From: an uncultured Granulosicoccus sp.
GTDB lineage: Bacteria > Pseudomonadota > Gammaproteobacteria > Granulosicoccales > Granulosicoccaceae
DNA length: 64,000 bases
Direction of reading: 5' to 3'
Assembly (NCBI GenBank): GCA_937924505.1
Contig: CALDSR010000004.1
Coordinates: forward strand, 186,001-250,000
Shown here: positions 36,434-44,125 of the stretch, one piece after another
Position numbering within the stretch: the first letter of the stretch is position 1
How the letters are laid out: the number at the start of each line of letters is the position of its first letter
Position numbers and translations under genes: made by a program
The notes under the pieces: model-generated
What the model saw: the letters and a program-made list of their open reading frames with translations, nothing else
Databases searched by the model: none
Told to the model about the DNA's origin: nothing

Positions 36434-38221
36434 TTAGCCTTTCGAATCATCGTCGACTCCGTTTCCGGATTGTGCAATTCCCTTTAGGCTGTCGGCGATC
36501 ATGATCAACCGCAGGAATTCAGCTCGATACCCGAACCTGTCTTCACCGAGGGCGCTACGGGCGAGTCGTGCGGTATCGGTCAGTGTGAAAGATTCCAGAT
36601 ACTTGTCATCATTCAGGGCTTGTCCAAAGGCTGCAACACTGGCACTGAAGCGAAAGTTGTTCGACCGCGTATCTGACAGTGAAGAATCCGGTGTTCTGAT
36701 GACGTCTCGAATCAAACGACTTTGCTTTTCGCCCGGCAGTTTATAACGAATTCTGAGTTCGCCCAGTTCATCGCGAGCGATTTGCCGCGCACCGCCTTGC
36801 TCCAACTGTGCATAACGGTTTGGGCTATGACGTTCACCACCACTGCCAACCAGCGCGAGTTCATACAATGCGGTGACGGTATGACCAGCACCGATTTCAC
36901 CGGCATCTACCTTGTCGTTGTTAAAGTCTTCGTTGGCAAGCTTGCGGTTTGTATAGCCAATCAGACGGTATTCGCTAACGACAGCCGGGTTGAATTCGAG
37001 CTGGATCTTGACATCGTGGGCAATCGTTGACAGTGTTGCGTTGAGCTCATCGACCAGCACCTTGCGTGCCTCATTGAGGGTGTCGATATAGGCATAGTTT
37101 CCGTTTCCGACATCAGCCAGCTGTTCCATCAAGTGATCATTGTAGTTTCCCGCGCCAAAGCCCAGCGTCGTCAGCGCAATGCCTGATTCGCGTTTTCTTT
37201 CGATGAGCTTTTTCAATTTATCAATATCGGAAATGCCGACATTGAAATCACCGTCGGTAGCGAGAATTACCCGATTCACGCCGTCTGGCGTAAAGTTCTT
37301 CTCCGCCATCGCATAGGCGAGTTCAATGCCGGCCTGTCCATTGGTCGAGCCTCCCGCAGACAATCGATTGATGGCGCTGGCGATCTTGCGATGTTCATTG
37401 CCCGGTGTTGGCTCAAGGACAACACCCGATGCGCCGGCGTAAACAACAATCGATACGCGATCATTGCTATCGAGTTGACGTGACAGCATTTCGATAGACG
37501 GTTTCAACAAACCGAGCTTGTTGTTTGAATTCATTGATCCTGACACATCAATCAAAAACACCAGATTTGAAGAACGGTCACTGGAGTCACTTGGATCAAA
37601 CCCCTTTAGGCCGACGTGGAGCAAGGTTGTCTTGTCGTTCCATGGTGTGGCGCCAAGTTCGGTTGTCATGCTGAAAGGCATGTTCTGCGTGGCGGTGTCC
37701 GCGTAGTCGTAGGAGAAGTAGTTGAGCATTTCTTCTACCCGTACCGAGTCAGCTGGCGGCAACTGGCCGCCGCTAAGGAGGCGACGCACGTTGGCGTAGC
37801 TCCCGGTATCCACATCGACACTGAAGGTGGATACCGGTTCCACTGAAGTCATATGGATTGGATTCGCGTCCAGCGCTTGATAGTTTTCAGTGTTCTCATC
37901 GAGATAAACCGGAAAAGTGTCTGGATCAACGACCACGCTCTGTAGTACGGGGTCGAACGTCTGCGCATCCAGGGTGATGGAGGTGTTGTGGCGGCTGGTT
38001 GATTTGATACGAAGCTCAGATCGTGTTTGCGCCAAGGCTTGCTCGGCAGCTGGCTTGCCAGTGGCAGGAGAGAGCGCATCAATTTCATACAGCAGGACCG
38101 GTGATTCGGTATCACGGGTCGACGCTTCCTCGAGGTGTTTGTCCGAGGGGCCGCTACAGGCGGAAATAATGGCGATAGTCGTGAGACTGCTGAGGCTGAC
38201 AATGCTGGATTTCTTGTACAT
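36434..38221 (-). CDS. von Willebrand factor A domain lipoprotein (YfbK-like)
   Basis: 595 residues from ATG 38221, which starts a lipoprotein signal with lipobox IISAC. The N-terminal domain about 100-200 has the SVEPVSTFSVDVDTGSYANVRR and RVEEMLNYFSYDYA segments typical of YfbK proteins. The vWA domain about 215-400 has an intact metal site: FLIDVSGSMN (DxSxS), the conserved Thr in GGSTNGQAGI, and ILATDGDFNVG. A C-terminal YfbK domain follows to about 590. Location is expected in the periplasm. The ECF sigma gene is 46 bases downstream, so an envelope-signal function is possible. The divergent small exported protein at 38368 shares its upstream region. Confidence 0.9.
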   Translation of the reverse strand: MYKKSSIVSLSSLTTIAIISACSGPSDKHLEEASTRDTESPVLLYEIDALSPATGKPAAEQALAQTRSELRIKSTSRHNTSITLDAQTFDPVLQSVVVDPDTFPVYLDENTENYQALDANPIHMTSVEPVSTFSVDVDTGSYANVRRLLSGGQLPPADSVRVEEMLNYFSYDYADTATQNMPFSMTTELGATPWNDKTTLLHVGLKGFDPSDSSDRSSNLVFLIDVSGSMNSNNKLGLLKPSIEMLSRQLDSNDRVSIVVYAGASGVVLEPTPGNEHRKIASAINRLSAGGSTNGQAGIELAYAMAEKNFTPDGVNRVILATDGDFNVGISDIDKLKKLIERKRESGIALTTLGFGAGNYNDHLMEQLADVGNGNYAYIDTLNEARKVLVDELNATLSTIAHDVKIQLEFNPAVVSEYRLIGYTNRKLANEDFNNDKVDAGEIGAGHTVTALYELALVGSGGERHSPNRYAQLEQGGARQIARDELGELRIRYKLPGEKQSRLIRDVIRTPDSSLSDTRSNNFRFSASVAAFGQALNDDKYLESFTLTDTARLARSALGEDRFGYRAEFLRLIMIADSLKGIAQSGNGVDDDSKG

Positions 38222-38327
38222 GGTTTGATTCCAATAAATCGTGAACGACAAACCTGTAAACGTTGGACACCAGAAAACGGGGTTGAATCATCCGGACTTG
38301 TCTCACACTTTCTGGTTTTCAATAAAC

Positions 38328-38346
38328 CGTATACTGTCGGTATACG
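38328..38346. promoter_or_regulatory. Inverted repeat CGTATAC-N5-GTATACG
   Basis: Perfect 7-bp arms around TGTCG in the 146-base space between vWA (-) and a small exported protein (+). It lies 21 bases before the latter's ATG and contains TATACT, a good -10 match. It could be an operator overlapping a promoter. No known operator is matched. Confidence 0.4.
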
Positions 38347-38367
38347 TTCTCACTGGATTCAAGTCCC

Positions 38368-38727
38368 ATGTATTTTCGTGTTTTCCTGGCTGTGGCCAGC
38401 GTGGTTGTCATCACTGCAAGCCCGGTCCGTTCGGGTGAAATAATTCCCCGAGCAATTCTCATTGACATGGCCAGAGGTCAGTACGACGTCTTGTGTCAAT
38501 CAGAGGTTTTTGCCGGCTGCATGGGATTTTCACAATCCGAGTGCAAACGCTTGTCGGATTCAGCGATCCAACAGTGTTTGCTCCCACTCCCGGAGGAAAT
38601 CGATCCAGACAAACTGGATAATGCGGCGCTGGAATCCTGTCCAAAGGATGTATTTGCTGATGCGGGCTATTCTGAAGAGAAGGCAGGAATGTGCTTTGAC
38701 GAGGCGATGGAGGCCGCGGCAAAGTAG
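38368..38727 (+). CDS. Small exported cysteine-containing protein, unknown
   Basis: 119 residues with a signal peptide of about 23 residues (SPVRSG). The mature protein has six cysteines (in DVLCQSEV, AGCMGF, SECKRL, QQCLLP, ESCPKD, GMCFDE), an even number that suggests three disulfides and a periplasmic location. It is acidic and helical. I recognise no family. Divergent from the vWA lipoprotein gene, with an inverted repeat in the shared space. Ribosome site GGA is weak. Confidence 0.6.
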   Translation: MYFRVFLAVASVVVITASPVRSGEIIPRAILIDMARGQYDVLCQSEVFAGCMGFSQSECKRLSDSAIQQCLLPLPEEIDPDKLDNAALESCPKDVFADAGYSEEKAGMCFDEAMEAAAK

Positions 38728-38826
38728 GGTAGTGATATGGCCACATTGCAACCGGTAAATTTGAAGGCTATGACACAGCGACGCAACAGGCGGTGGATAG
38801 TCTCCCGTAACTGATGAACGCTTTCC

Positions 38827-39126
38827 CTATTTGGCGGTTCTCCAATCATCGCTGGGGGGCGCGAGCTTGACGCAGGCGGGAATGAGTTTCGATATGTATT
38901 CGGAAGCGACGCGTGGCTTGAGCGTGTCTCCTGCTTTTTTCACCGCTTTGATTCGAGCCTTTACATTCTCTGTGTGAGAACCAATCGGATAGGTTTCAAT
39001 ACCCGTCAGCTCATGAATGTCGGCGGAAGCTTCTCCGTCAGGAGAAAAATCCAAACTGCTTTCATTCACTTGATTCAAGAGATCAAGTGCTCTATTGAGA
39101 TCGGCCAGTAGTGAATTCTTATCCAT
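38827..39126 (-). CDS. Small protein, unknown
   Basis: 99 residues, no signal or membrane helix. The N-terminal part is amphipathic and Leu/Asn-rich (SLLADLNRALDLLNQVNES), the middle acidic, and the C-terminus basic with Lys pairs (ARIKAVKKAGDTLKPRV). Could be a cytoplasmic helical-bundle protein. ATG 39126 has GAGCG-like purines nearby but no strong site. Neighbours give no clue. Codon pattern is normal for the window, so I keep it as a likely gene. Confidence 0.5.
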   Translation of the reverse strand: MDKNSLLADLNRALDLLNQVNESSLDFSPDGEASADIHELTGIETYPIGSHTENVKARIKAVKKAGDTLKPRVASEYISKLIPACVKLAPPSDDWRTAK

Positions 39127-39222
39127 ATTTCGCTCTGTTTGTAAGTGGGTGTGGGGTACTTTTTATCTTACCTATGAATTGACGTCTTCGGATCACCGAT
39201 TAAAGAAGTGCAAAAGCGCAGA

Positions 39223-40020
39223 TCAGGACGAGAATTCGCCCTTGGTCGGCACCCATCGCGCCGGGCGTTTTTCCAAAAAAGCAGCAAGACCTTCCTGCGC
39301 ATCATCGGTCGCGCGAATCGCTGCCAACAAGGCGGCCAGTTGTTCGCGCAAATCGTCATCGATTACGCGTCCGGCGACTTCGGGAATCAATTGCTTGGCT
39401 GCTACTTGCGCGGTTGAGCTGCATTCAAGTAACTCGCTGATTTTCTCTTCTACTCGGCGATGGAGATTGTCGGACGAGCACACGTCGTGAATGAGTCCGA
39501 TGCGATACGCTTCCAGTGCGTCGATGGCCTCTGCTGTCAGGAAGTAACGTCTTGCTTGTCTTGGTCCAATCGCTTGAAGTGCATACGGGCTGATCGTGGC
39601 TGGAATGATACCAAGCCGAGTTTCAGAAAATGCAAAACGCGCGGCTTCATTGGCCACCACGATATCGCAACAACACACAAGCCCGGTACCACCCCCGAGT
39701 GCTGCACCCTGAACGCGAGCGATGGTGGGTCTGGGGAAATCGTTCAGAGCCTTGAGGCAAGTGGAGAAGGCGAGCGCATCGTTGCGATTGCCTTCCTTGC
39801 CTAGCGATGCGCCCTCACGCATCCAGTTGATGTCGGCCCCGGCGCAAAAGTTGTTGCCATTGGCCGCAAGGACCAGTACACGTGTCTGTTGGTGCAGCGC
39901 GTAAAGCGTCTCGGTCAGCTCATCTATCAGCTGCCGATTGAGCGCATTGTGCTGACGTGGTCTGTTCAAGGTCAGCGTAGTCACACCACGATGATCGGTT
40001 TCGACGGACAAATTTGACAT
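39223..40020 (-). CDS. Enoyl-CoA hydratase family, LiuC-like (methylglutaconyl-CoA hydratase)
   Basis: 265 residues from ATG 40020. The longer reading overlaps the next gene and has no family similarity. Crotonase motifs are NRPRQHNALN, GNNFCAGADINWM (oxyanion hole) and QGAALGGGTGLVCCCDIVVA. LVCCCDIVVA, TRLGIIPATISPYALQAIG and RRYFLTAEAIDA are the pattern I associate with methylglutaconyl-CoA hydratase of leucine catabolism. Context supports this: an acyl-CoA dehydrogenase and thiolase lie upstream on the same strand and a LiuR-like regulator beyond them. The carboxylase subunits LiuB/LiuD are not in the window, so the assignment is moderate. Confidence 0.8.
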   Translation of the reverse strand: MSNLSVETDHRGVTTLTLNRPRQHNALNRQLIDELTETLYALHQQTRVLVLAANGNNFCAGADINWMREGASLGKEGNRNDALAFSTCLKALNDFPRPTIARVQGAALGGGTGLVCCCDIVVANEAARFAFSETRLGIIPATISPYALQAIGPRQARRYFLTAEAIDALEAYRIGLIHDVCSSDNLHRRVEEKISELLECSSTAQVAAKQLIPEVAGRVIDDDLREQLAALLAAIRATDDAQEGLAAFLEKRPARWVPTKGEFSS

Positions 40021-40072
40021 TGCGCGGATCCCCTTGTCGCCATTGCATTGTAACGGCTTATGCAGGGATGGG

Positions 40073-40405
40073 TCAGAGTGGCCGTTTGAGCGCCTGTGAC
40101 CGCTGCCAGTAAACAATGCTGGTGATCAGTCTGTACAGCACAAATGCGAAAACCAGCACGATGGGCCAAATCATTGACTGTGTGATCCAGAAATAAATCG
40201 CCAGTGCATAGGCGAACAGTCCAACCCAAAAGGTTATGAGCTGCCAGCGTAACTGTGAGTGATAGACCGTCCCTGCGGTTGATTGAATCTTGTTATGGGC
40301 GATCAACACGCCAATGACGGCGGTGATGCCAAACAGGACATGCAGGCACTGAAGGAGTATTCCGAGCAAGGCAAGCTGCCGGGACTTAACTTCTTTTTCT
40401 GTCAT
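40073..40405 (-). CDS. Small membrane protein, unknown
   Basis: 110 residues with three hydrophobic helices (about 12-36, 50-72 and 76-95) and short polar ends. The pattern with QLRWQLITFWVGL and YRLITSIVYW resembles small DUF4870-like membrane proteins. No function known. Lies between the LiuC-like gene (52 bases) and the DsbA-family isomerase gene (3 bases upstream of its start) on the same strand, so it is probably part of the catabolic operon. Confidence 0.7.
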   Translation of the reverse strand: MTEKEVKSRQLALLGILLQCLHVLFGITAVIGVLIAHNKIQSTAGTVYHSQLRWQLITFWVGLFAYALAIYFWITQSMIWPIVLVFAFVLYRLITSIVYWQRSQALKRPL

Positions 40406-40408
40406 GTG

Positions 40409-41023
40409 TTACCAGCCGCCGGTGCTCATCCAGCGATCGACCTGTTCGAGTCTGTCGTGTCCCCAGAACATTTCATCATCGACAATGATGATCGGAGAGC
40501 CGAACACACCGCATTCAATGGCAGCGTTTACCTGGTTGCGTAATAAATCCTTGACACGCTGTTCACCGCAGGCGGTGGTCATCTCTGGGGCATCGATACC
40601 TATCGACGTTGCAATGCTGCTGAGTACATCCACGTTAGTAATATCCCGCCCCTCGCTGAAGTAGGCGCGATAACAGCCGTGAATGAAGTCAGCACTTTTT
40701 TTCTGCATCGCAGGGTCTGCGTGGCTGAGCAACCACCAACTAGCTCGACTTGCGGCAACCGCGCCAATCGGAAAGGTGTCTGGCATCCTGAAGTCAATAT
40801 TGTGTTCGCGCGCTGAACGTGCAAAGTCCATGGTGGCATAGTCACCTTTGACTGGTGCCATGACCAAGGGTGCTTGACCGGTGACTTTGAACACCGCACC
40901 GAGAAGGATAGGGTGCCAGTTGACAGTTCGGTCATGCCGTGCGGCTAATGTTTCTATTTGTTCACTGGCAAGGAAGCCATAGGGTGACGAAAAATCGAAA
41001 TAGAAATCGAGCACTTTTGCCAT
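40409..41023 (-). CDS. DsbA-family 2-hydroxychromene-2-carboxylate isomerase-like protein
   Basis: 204 residues from ATG 41023. Earlier in-frame starts lie within the acyl-CoA dehydrogenase gene. Thioredoxin-fold protein of the kappa-GST/HCCA isomerase kind: DFYFDFSSPYGFLASEQIE has Ser where DsbA has the CxxC cysteines, as in this family, and VFGSPIIIVDDEMFWGHDRL is the conserved cis-proline/C-terminal segment. Family members use glutathione as cofactor in aromatic catabolism. In acyl-CoA operons their job is unknown. It lies 4 bases after the acyl-CoA dehydrogenase and is therefore co-transcribed. Confidence 0.88.
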   Translation of the reverse strand: MAKVLDFYFDFSSPYGFLASEQIETLAARHDRTVNWHPILLGAVFKVTGQAPLVMAPVKGDYATMDFARSAREHNIDFRMPDTFPIGAVAASRASWWLLSHADPAMQKKSADFIHGCYRAYFSEGRDITNVDVLSSIATSIGIDAPEMTTACGEQRVKDLLRNQVNAAIECGVFGSPIIIVDDEMFWGHDRLEQVDRWMSTGGW

Positions 41024-41027
41024 TGAC

Positions 41028-42167
41028 TTAAACCTTGGAGCGTTGCGGAAGTGCTCGACTGATGACGAGCCGCTGAATTTCCGATGTGCCTTCATAGAGT
41101 TGACAGACGCGCACATCACGGGCAATGCGTTCGACGGCATAGTCGCGCAGATAACCATAACCGCCATGTATCTGAATGGCATCCGAACAAACAGTTTCCG
41201 CCATTTCACTGGCAAAGAGCTTTGCCATTGATGCTTCAACCAGGCACGGCTCGCCACGATCACGCAAGGCGGCGGCACGCAGAATCATCAAGCGTGCCGC
41301 TTCAATTTGTGTGGCCATGTCGGCAAGCTTGAAAGCAATTGATTGATGTTCAATGATTGCCTGATTGAAGCTCGTTCGACTCTGTGCATAGTCAAGCGAT
41401 TGTTCATAGGCAGCACGCGCCATGCCGACGGATTGCGCAGCGATGCCGATGCGCCCGCCTTCAAGATTGGCCAAAGCAATGCGATAACCATCGCCTTCTT
41501 CGCCGAGTCTGTTGTCTGCCGGAACACGACATTGATCGAAGACGATCTGACAGGTGTCAGAGGCGCGTTGCCCGAGTTTGTCTTCAACACGGCTGACGAT
41601 ATAACCGGGATTATCGGTTTCAACCACGAAGGCTGTGATCCCGCGTTTGCCATCGTCGGTGCGCGCAAATACGATAGCGAGATCCGCATGCTTGCCAGAG
41701 GTGATGAATTGTTTTGTACCATTCAAAACATAATGATCGCCGTCGAGAACCGCCGTGGAGCGAAGGGCGGAGGCATCTGAACCGGCTTCAGGTTCTGTCA
41801 GGCAAAAAGCGGCAAGGCGTTTACCGCTAGCCATATCAGGTAGCCAGCGTTTTTTCTGCGCGTCACTACCGAAAGCAAGAATGGGCATGCAACCAACGGA
41901 ATTGTGCACACTCATGATGGTCGAGGTGGCACCTTCACCGACGGCAATTTCTTCCAGCGCCAATGCGTAGGCAACATTATCCGCTGCCGCACCTCCATAG
42001 CTTTCCGGTACCAGCATGCCGAGAAAGCCAAGCTCTCCCATTGAGGCGATAGCCTCGCTGGGGAAGCGGGATTGAGCATCATTTTCTGCAGCCGCAGGTT
42101 GCAATACATCACGTGCGAATGTACGCGCAGTATCACGGATCAGTTGCTGCTCTTGCGTTAGTTGCAT
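41028..42167 (-). CDS. Acyl-CoA dehydrogenase (short/branched-chain type)
   Basis: 379 residues. [25 protein letters not shown] opens the helical domain, [19 protein letters not shown] is the flavin segment near 125, GTKQFITSG near 153, and the C-terminal [40 protein letters not shown] has the catalytic glutamate in EGTSE. This is a butyryl/isobutyryl/2-methylbutyryl-CoA dehydrogenase-type sequence. Context with thiolase and IcmF suggests valine or isoleucine-derived substrates. GTG 42170 and ATG 42167 are adjacent, and I prefer ATG. A 14-bp tandem duplication spans the start region. First of the group acyl-CoA dehydrogenase - DsbA-family - membrane protein - LiuC-like. Confidence 0.93.
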   Translation of the reverse strand: MQLTQEQQLIRDTARTFARDVLQPAAAENDAQSRFPSEAIASMGELGFLGMLVPESYGGAAADNVAYALALEEIAVGEGATSTIMSVHNSVGCMPILAFGSDAQKKRWLPDMASGKRLAAFCLTEPEAGSDASALRSTAVLDGDHYVLNGTKQFITSGKHADLAIVFARTDDGKRGITAFVVETDNPGYIVSRVEDKLGQRASDTCQIVFDQCRVPADNRLGEEGDGYRIALANLEGGRIGIAAQSVGMARAAYEQSLDYAQSRTSFNQAIIEHQSIAFKLADMATQIEAARLMILRAAALRDRGEPCLVEASMAKLFASEMAETVCSDAIQIHGGYGYLRDYAVERIARDVRVCQLYEGTSEIQRLVISRALPQRSKV

Positions 42168-42187
42168 CACTGGCGTTGCATCACTGG
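42161..42187. repeat. Tandem duplication across the acyl-CoA dehydrogenase start
   Basis: GTTGCATCACTGG occurs at 42161-42173 and again at 42175-42187. On the minus strand this duplicates the ATG with its flanks. The upstream copy opens a four-codon frame whose TGA overlaps the true ATG. Confidence 0.85.
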
Positions 42188-42274
42188 GCTCGGTTTCACG
42201 TCTCGTTGTTATACAACAGCTGAATTACTCGGCTTTATTGCACAGCCGAATTACGCAACTGACTTGCAGGCCAA

Positions 42275-43471
42275 TCAGCTCAAACGTTCGATGGCAACCG
42301 CAGTTGCTTCTCCACCGCCGATACACAGGGAGGCGACACCGAGTTTGAGATCGTGGCGTTCAAGCGCATTCATCAGGGTCACGATGATGCGGGCGCCGGA
42401 GGCACCGACCGGATGTCCCAGTGCACAGGCGCCACCATAGACATTGACTTTGTCGTGCGGCAGGCCATGTTCGTGCATGGCCGCCATGGTAACCACGGCG
42501 AAGGCTTCGTTGATTTCATAGAGATCGACATCGGCCGCTTTTTTGCCGATCTTTGCAAAGAGCTTTTCAAGCGCATTGACCGGTGCTGTCGTAAACCATT
42601 CTGGTGCATGCGCATGACTGGTGTGGGCAATGATGCGGGCGCGTGGCGTCAGTCCACGTTTTTCCGCTTCACTCATACGCATCATGACAACGGCAGCTGC
42701 GCCATCGGAAATCGAACTGGCATTGGCGGCGGTTACCGTGCCGTTCTTGTCAAACACCGGGCGTAATGTCGGGATGCGCTCAAAGTTTGCCTTCGGTGGT
42801 TGTTCGTCAAGCAGTACTTCGTGCTCGCCCTTGCGTGTCTTGACATTGACCGCCTTGATTTCGGTGGCGAAGGCCCCGCTGTCCATGGCTGCCTGCGCAC
42901 GCTTGAGTGAGGTAATCGCAAACTCATCCTGCGCTTCGCGGGTGAATTGATAACGCGTTGCTGTTTTCTCGGCAAAGTGCCCCATCAGTTTGCCCGGTTC
43001 GTAGGCATCTTCCAGGCCATCGAGAAACATGTGGTCTTTGACTTCACCGTGTCCCATGCGCAAACCATCACGAACCTTGGGCAGTAGATAGGGTGCGTTG
43101 CTCATGCTTTCCAGCCCGCCAGCCACCATCGTCGTGGCACTGCCCGCCAGCAGTTGGTCATGCGCGAACATGACGGCTTTCATACCCGAGCCACACATTT
43201 TATTGATGGTCGAGCAGCCGCTTTCCTGTGGTAGTCCTGCGCCGAGTGAAGCTTGACGTGCCGGGGCTTGCCCCATGCCTGCTGGCAAAACACATCCCAT
43301 CACGACTTCTTCGATATCGTTTGCCGAAACGCCTGCTCGCTCCAGCGCGCCTTTAATGCTGATAGCGCCGAGTTCGGGTGCCGAAACGTTGGAAAGAACA
43401 CCCTGGAAACTTCCCATTGGTGTGCGAGCGCCATCAACTATGACGACTGGATCTGTGGCAGATGTATTCAT
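42275..43471 (-). CDS. Acetyl-CoA acetyltransferase (thiolase)
   Basis: 398 residues, full thiolase length. The nucleophile cysteine is in INKMCGSGMKAV (near 93), the second site is NEAFAVV (near 322), VYGGACALGHPVGASGAR carries the catalytic His, and the proton-donor cysteine is in SLCIGGGEATAVAIE (near 382). Biosynthetic and degradative thiolases cannot be separated from sequence alone. Position in a catabolic cluster favours degradation of acetoacetyl-CoA from leucine or 2-methylacetoacetyl-CoA from isoleucine. It is 105 bases upstream of the acyl-CoA dehydrogenase on the same strand and downstream of the MerR regulator. Confidence 0.94.
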   Translation of the reverse strand: MNTSATDPVVIVDGARTPMGSFQGVLSNVSAPELGAISIKGALERAGVSANDIEEVVMGCVLPAGMGQAPARQASLGAGLPQESGCSTINKMCGSGMKAVMFAHDQLLAGSATTMVAGGLESMSNAPYLLPKVRDGLRMGHGEVKDHMFLDGLEDAYEPGKLMGHFAEKTATRYQFTREAQDEFAITSLKRAQAAMDSGAFATEIKAVNVKTRKGEHEVLLDEQPPKANFERIPTLRPVFDKNGTVTAANASSISDGAAAVVMMRMSEAEKRGLTPRARIIAHTSHAHAPEWFTTAPVNALEKLFAKIGKKAADVDLYEINEAFAVVTMAAMHEHGLPHDKVNVYGGACALGHPVGASGARIIVTLMNALERHDLKLGVASLCIGGGEATAVAIERLS

Positions 43472-43601
43472 GATCGATGCAAATATTTAGGTTTAGAGTT
43501 GTTGTGATTGCGGGACAGCGTAAGAACCGCGCTGGTTTTTTTGCGTGTACTGCGTTGATACGGCACTGTCAGTGCTTTGCTTAAGAGAGTGAGCGCCAGC
43601 A

Positions 43602-44012
43602 TCAAACAGCCGCCGAGTTGAGCAGGCTCAGCGCTTGCAACTGACTTTGACAGCGTGCCTCTATTTCGTCAAATTCGCGCAGGGCGAGTTCAATATCATC
43701 GCGTTGTTGCAGCAAAGTCTGACGACTTGTATCGATGCGGTCGATCATCATGGTCAGCTGCTGCGCTTCGCCACCGGGTATATCGTACAACTCGATCATC
43801 TTGCGAATCTCATCGAGTGGCCAACCCAGGCGTTTGCCTCTTAGCACCAGTTTGAGTCGCGTTCGGTCCGCGCGTGAATAAATGCGCTTAAGTCCGTCGC
43901 GAGCCGGGCGCAACAGGCCCTTGTCTTCATAGAAGCGAATGGTGCGCGTGGTGATATCAAGCTCTCGGGCGAGATCGGTAATCGTGTAGCTGGGGCTGGG
44001 ATGAATCGACAT
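43602..44012 (-). CDS. MerR-family regulator, LiuR-like
   Basis: 136 residues. The N-terminal winged helix YTITDLARELDITTRTIRFYEDKGLLRPARDGLKRIYSRADRTRL is typical MerR. A coiled-coil dimer helix follows (MMIDRIDTSRQTLLQQRDDIELALREFDEIEARC). The lone cysteine does not make a metal site. The layout and the genes around it (thiolase, acyl-CoA dehydrogenase, LiuC-like, IcmF) are those of LiuR, a regulator of branched-chain amino acid breakdown in proteobacteria. A 26-bp palindrome lies 14 bases before its ATG, between it and icmF, so autoregulation and control of icmF are both likely. Confidence 0.85.
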   Translation of the reverse strand: MSIHPSPSYTITDLARELDITTRTIRFYEDKGLLRPARDGLKRIYSRADRTRLKLVLRGKRLGWPLDEIRKMIELYDIPGGEAQQLTMMIDRIDTSRQTLLQQRDDIELALREFDEIEARCQSQLQALSLLNSAAV

Positions 44013-44025
44013 GGCACGGATAGTA

Positions 44026-44051
44026 TATTGACGTTGACGTAAACGTCAATA
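44026..44051. promoter_or_regulatory. 26-bp palindrome, probable MerR/LiuR operator with promoter
   Basis: Perfect 10-bp arms TATTGACGTT and AACGTCAATA flank a 6-base centre GACGTA. On the minus strand TTGACG (plus 44044-44049) and TATACT (plus 44022-44027) make a promoter for the regulator with a 16-base spacer, so the palindrome fills the space between -35 and -10 as MerR operators do. Confidence 0.8.
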
Positions 44052-44125
44052 ATTGGGAGACTGAGGTCCATCGGGTTCCGCCCACACCAGCCGTTCCACT
44101 CACGTTGTTCAGGAGTCTTTGGCGC

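Noticed and set aside
44052..44125. Cobalamin riboswitch before icmF
   Set aside because: The leader is about 75 bases and has no B12-box-like element. The palindrome explains the regulation better.
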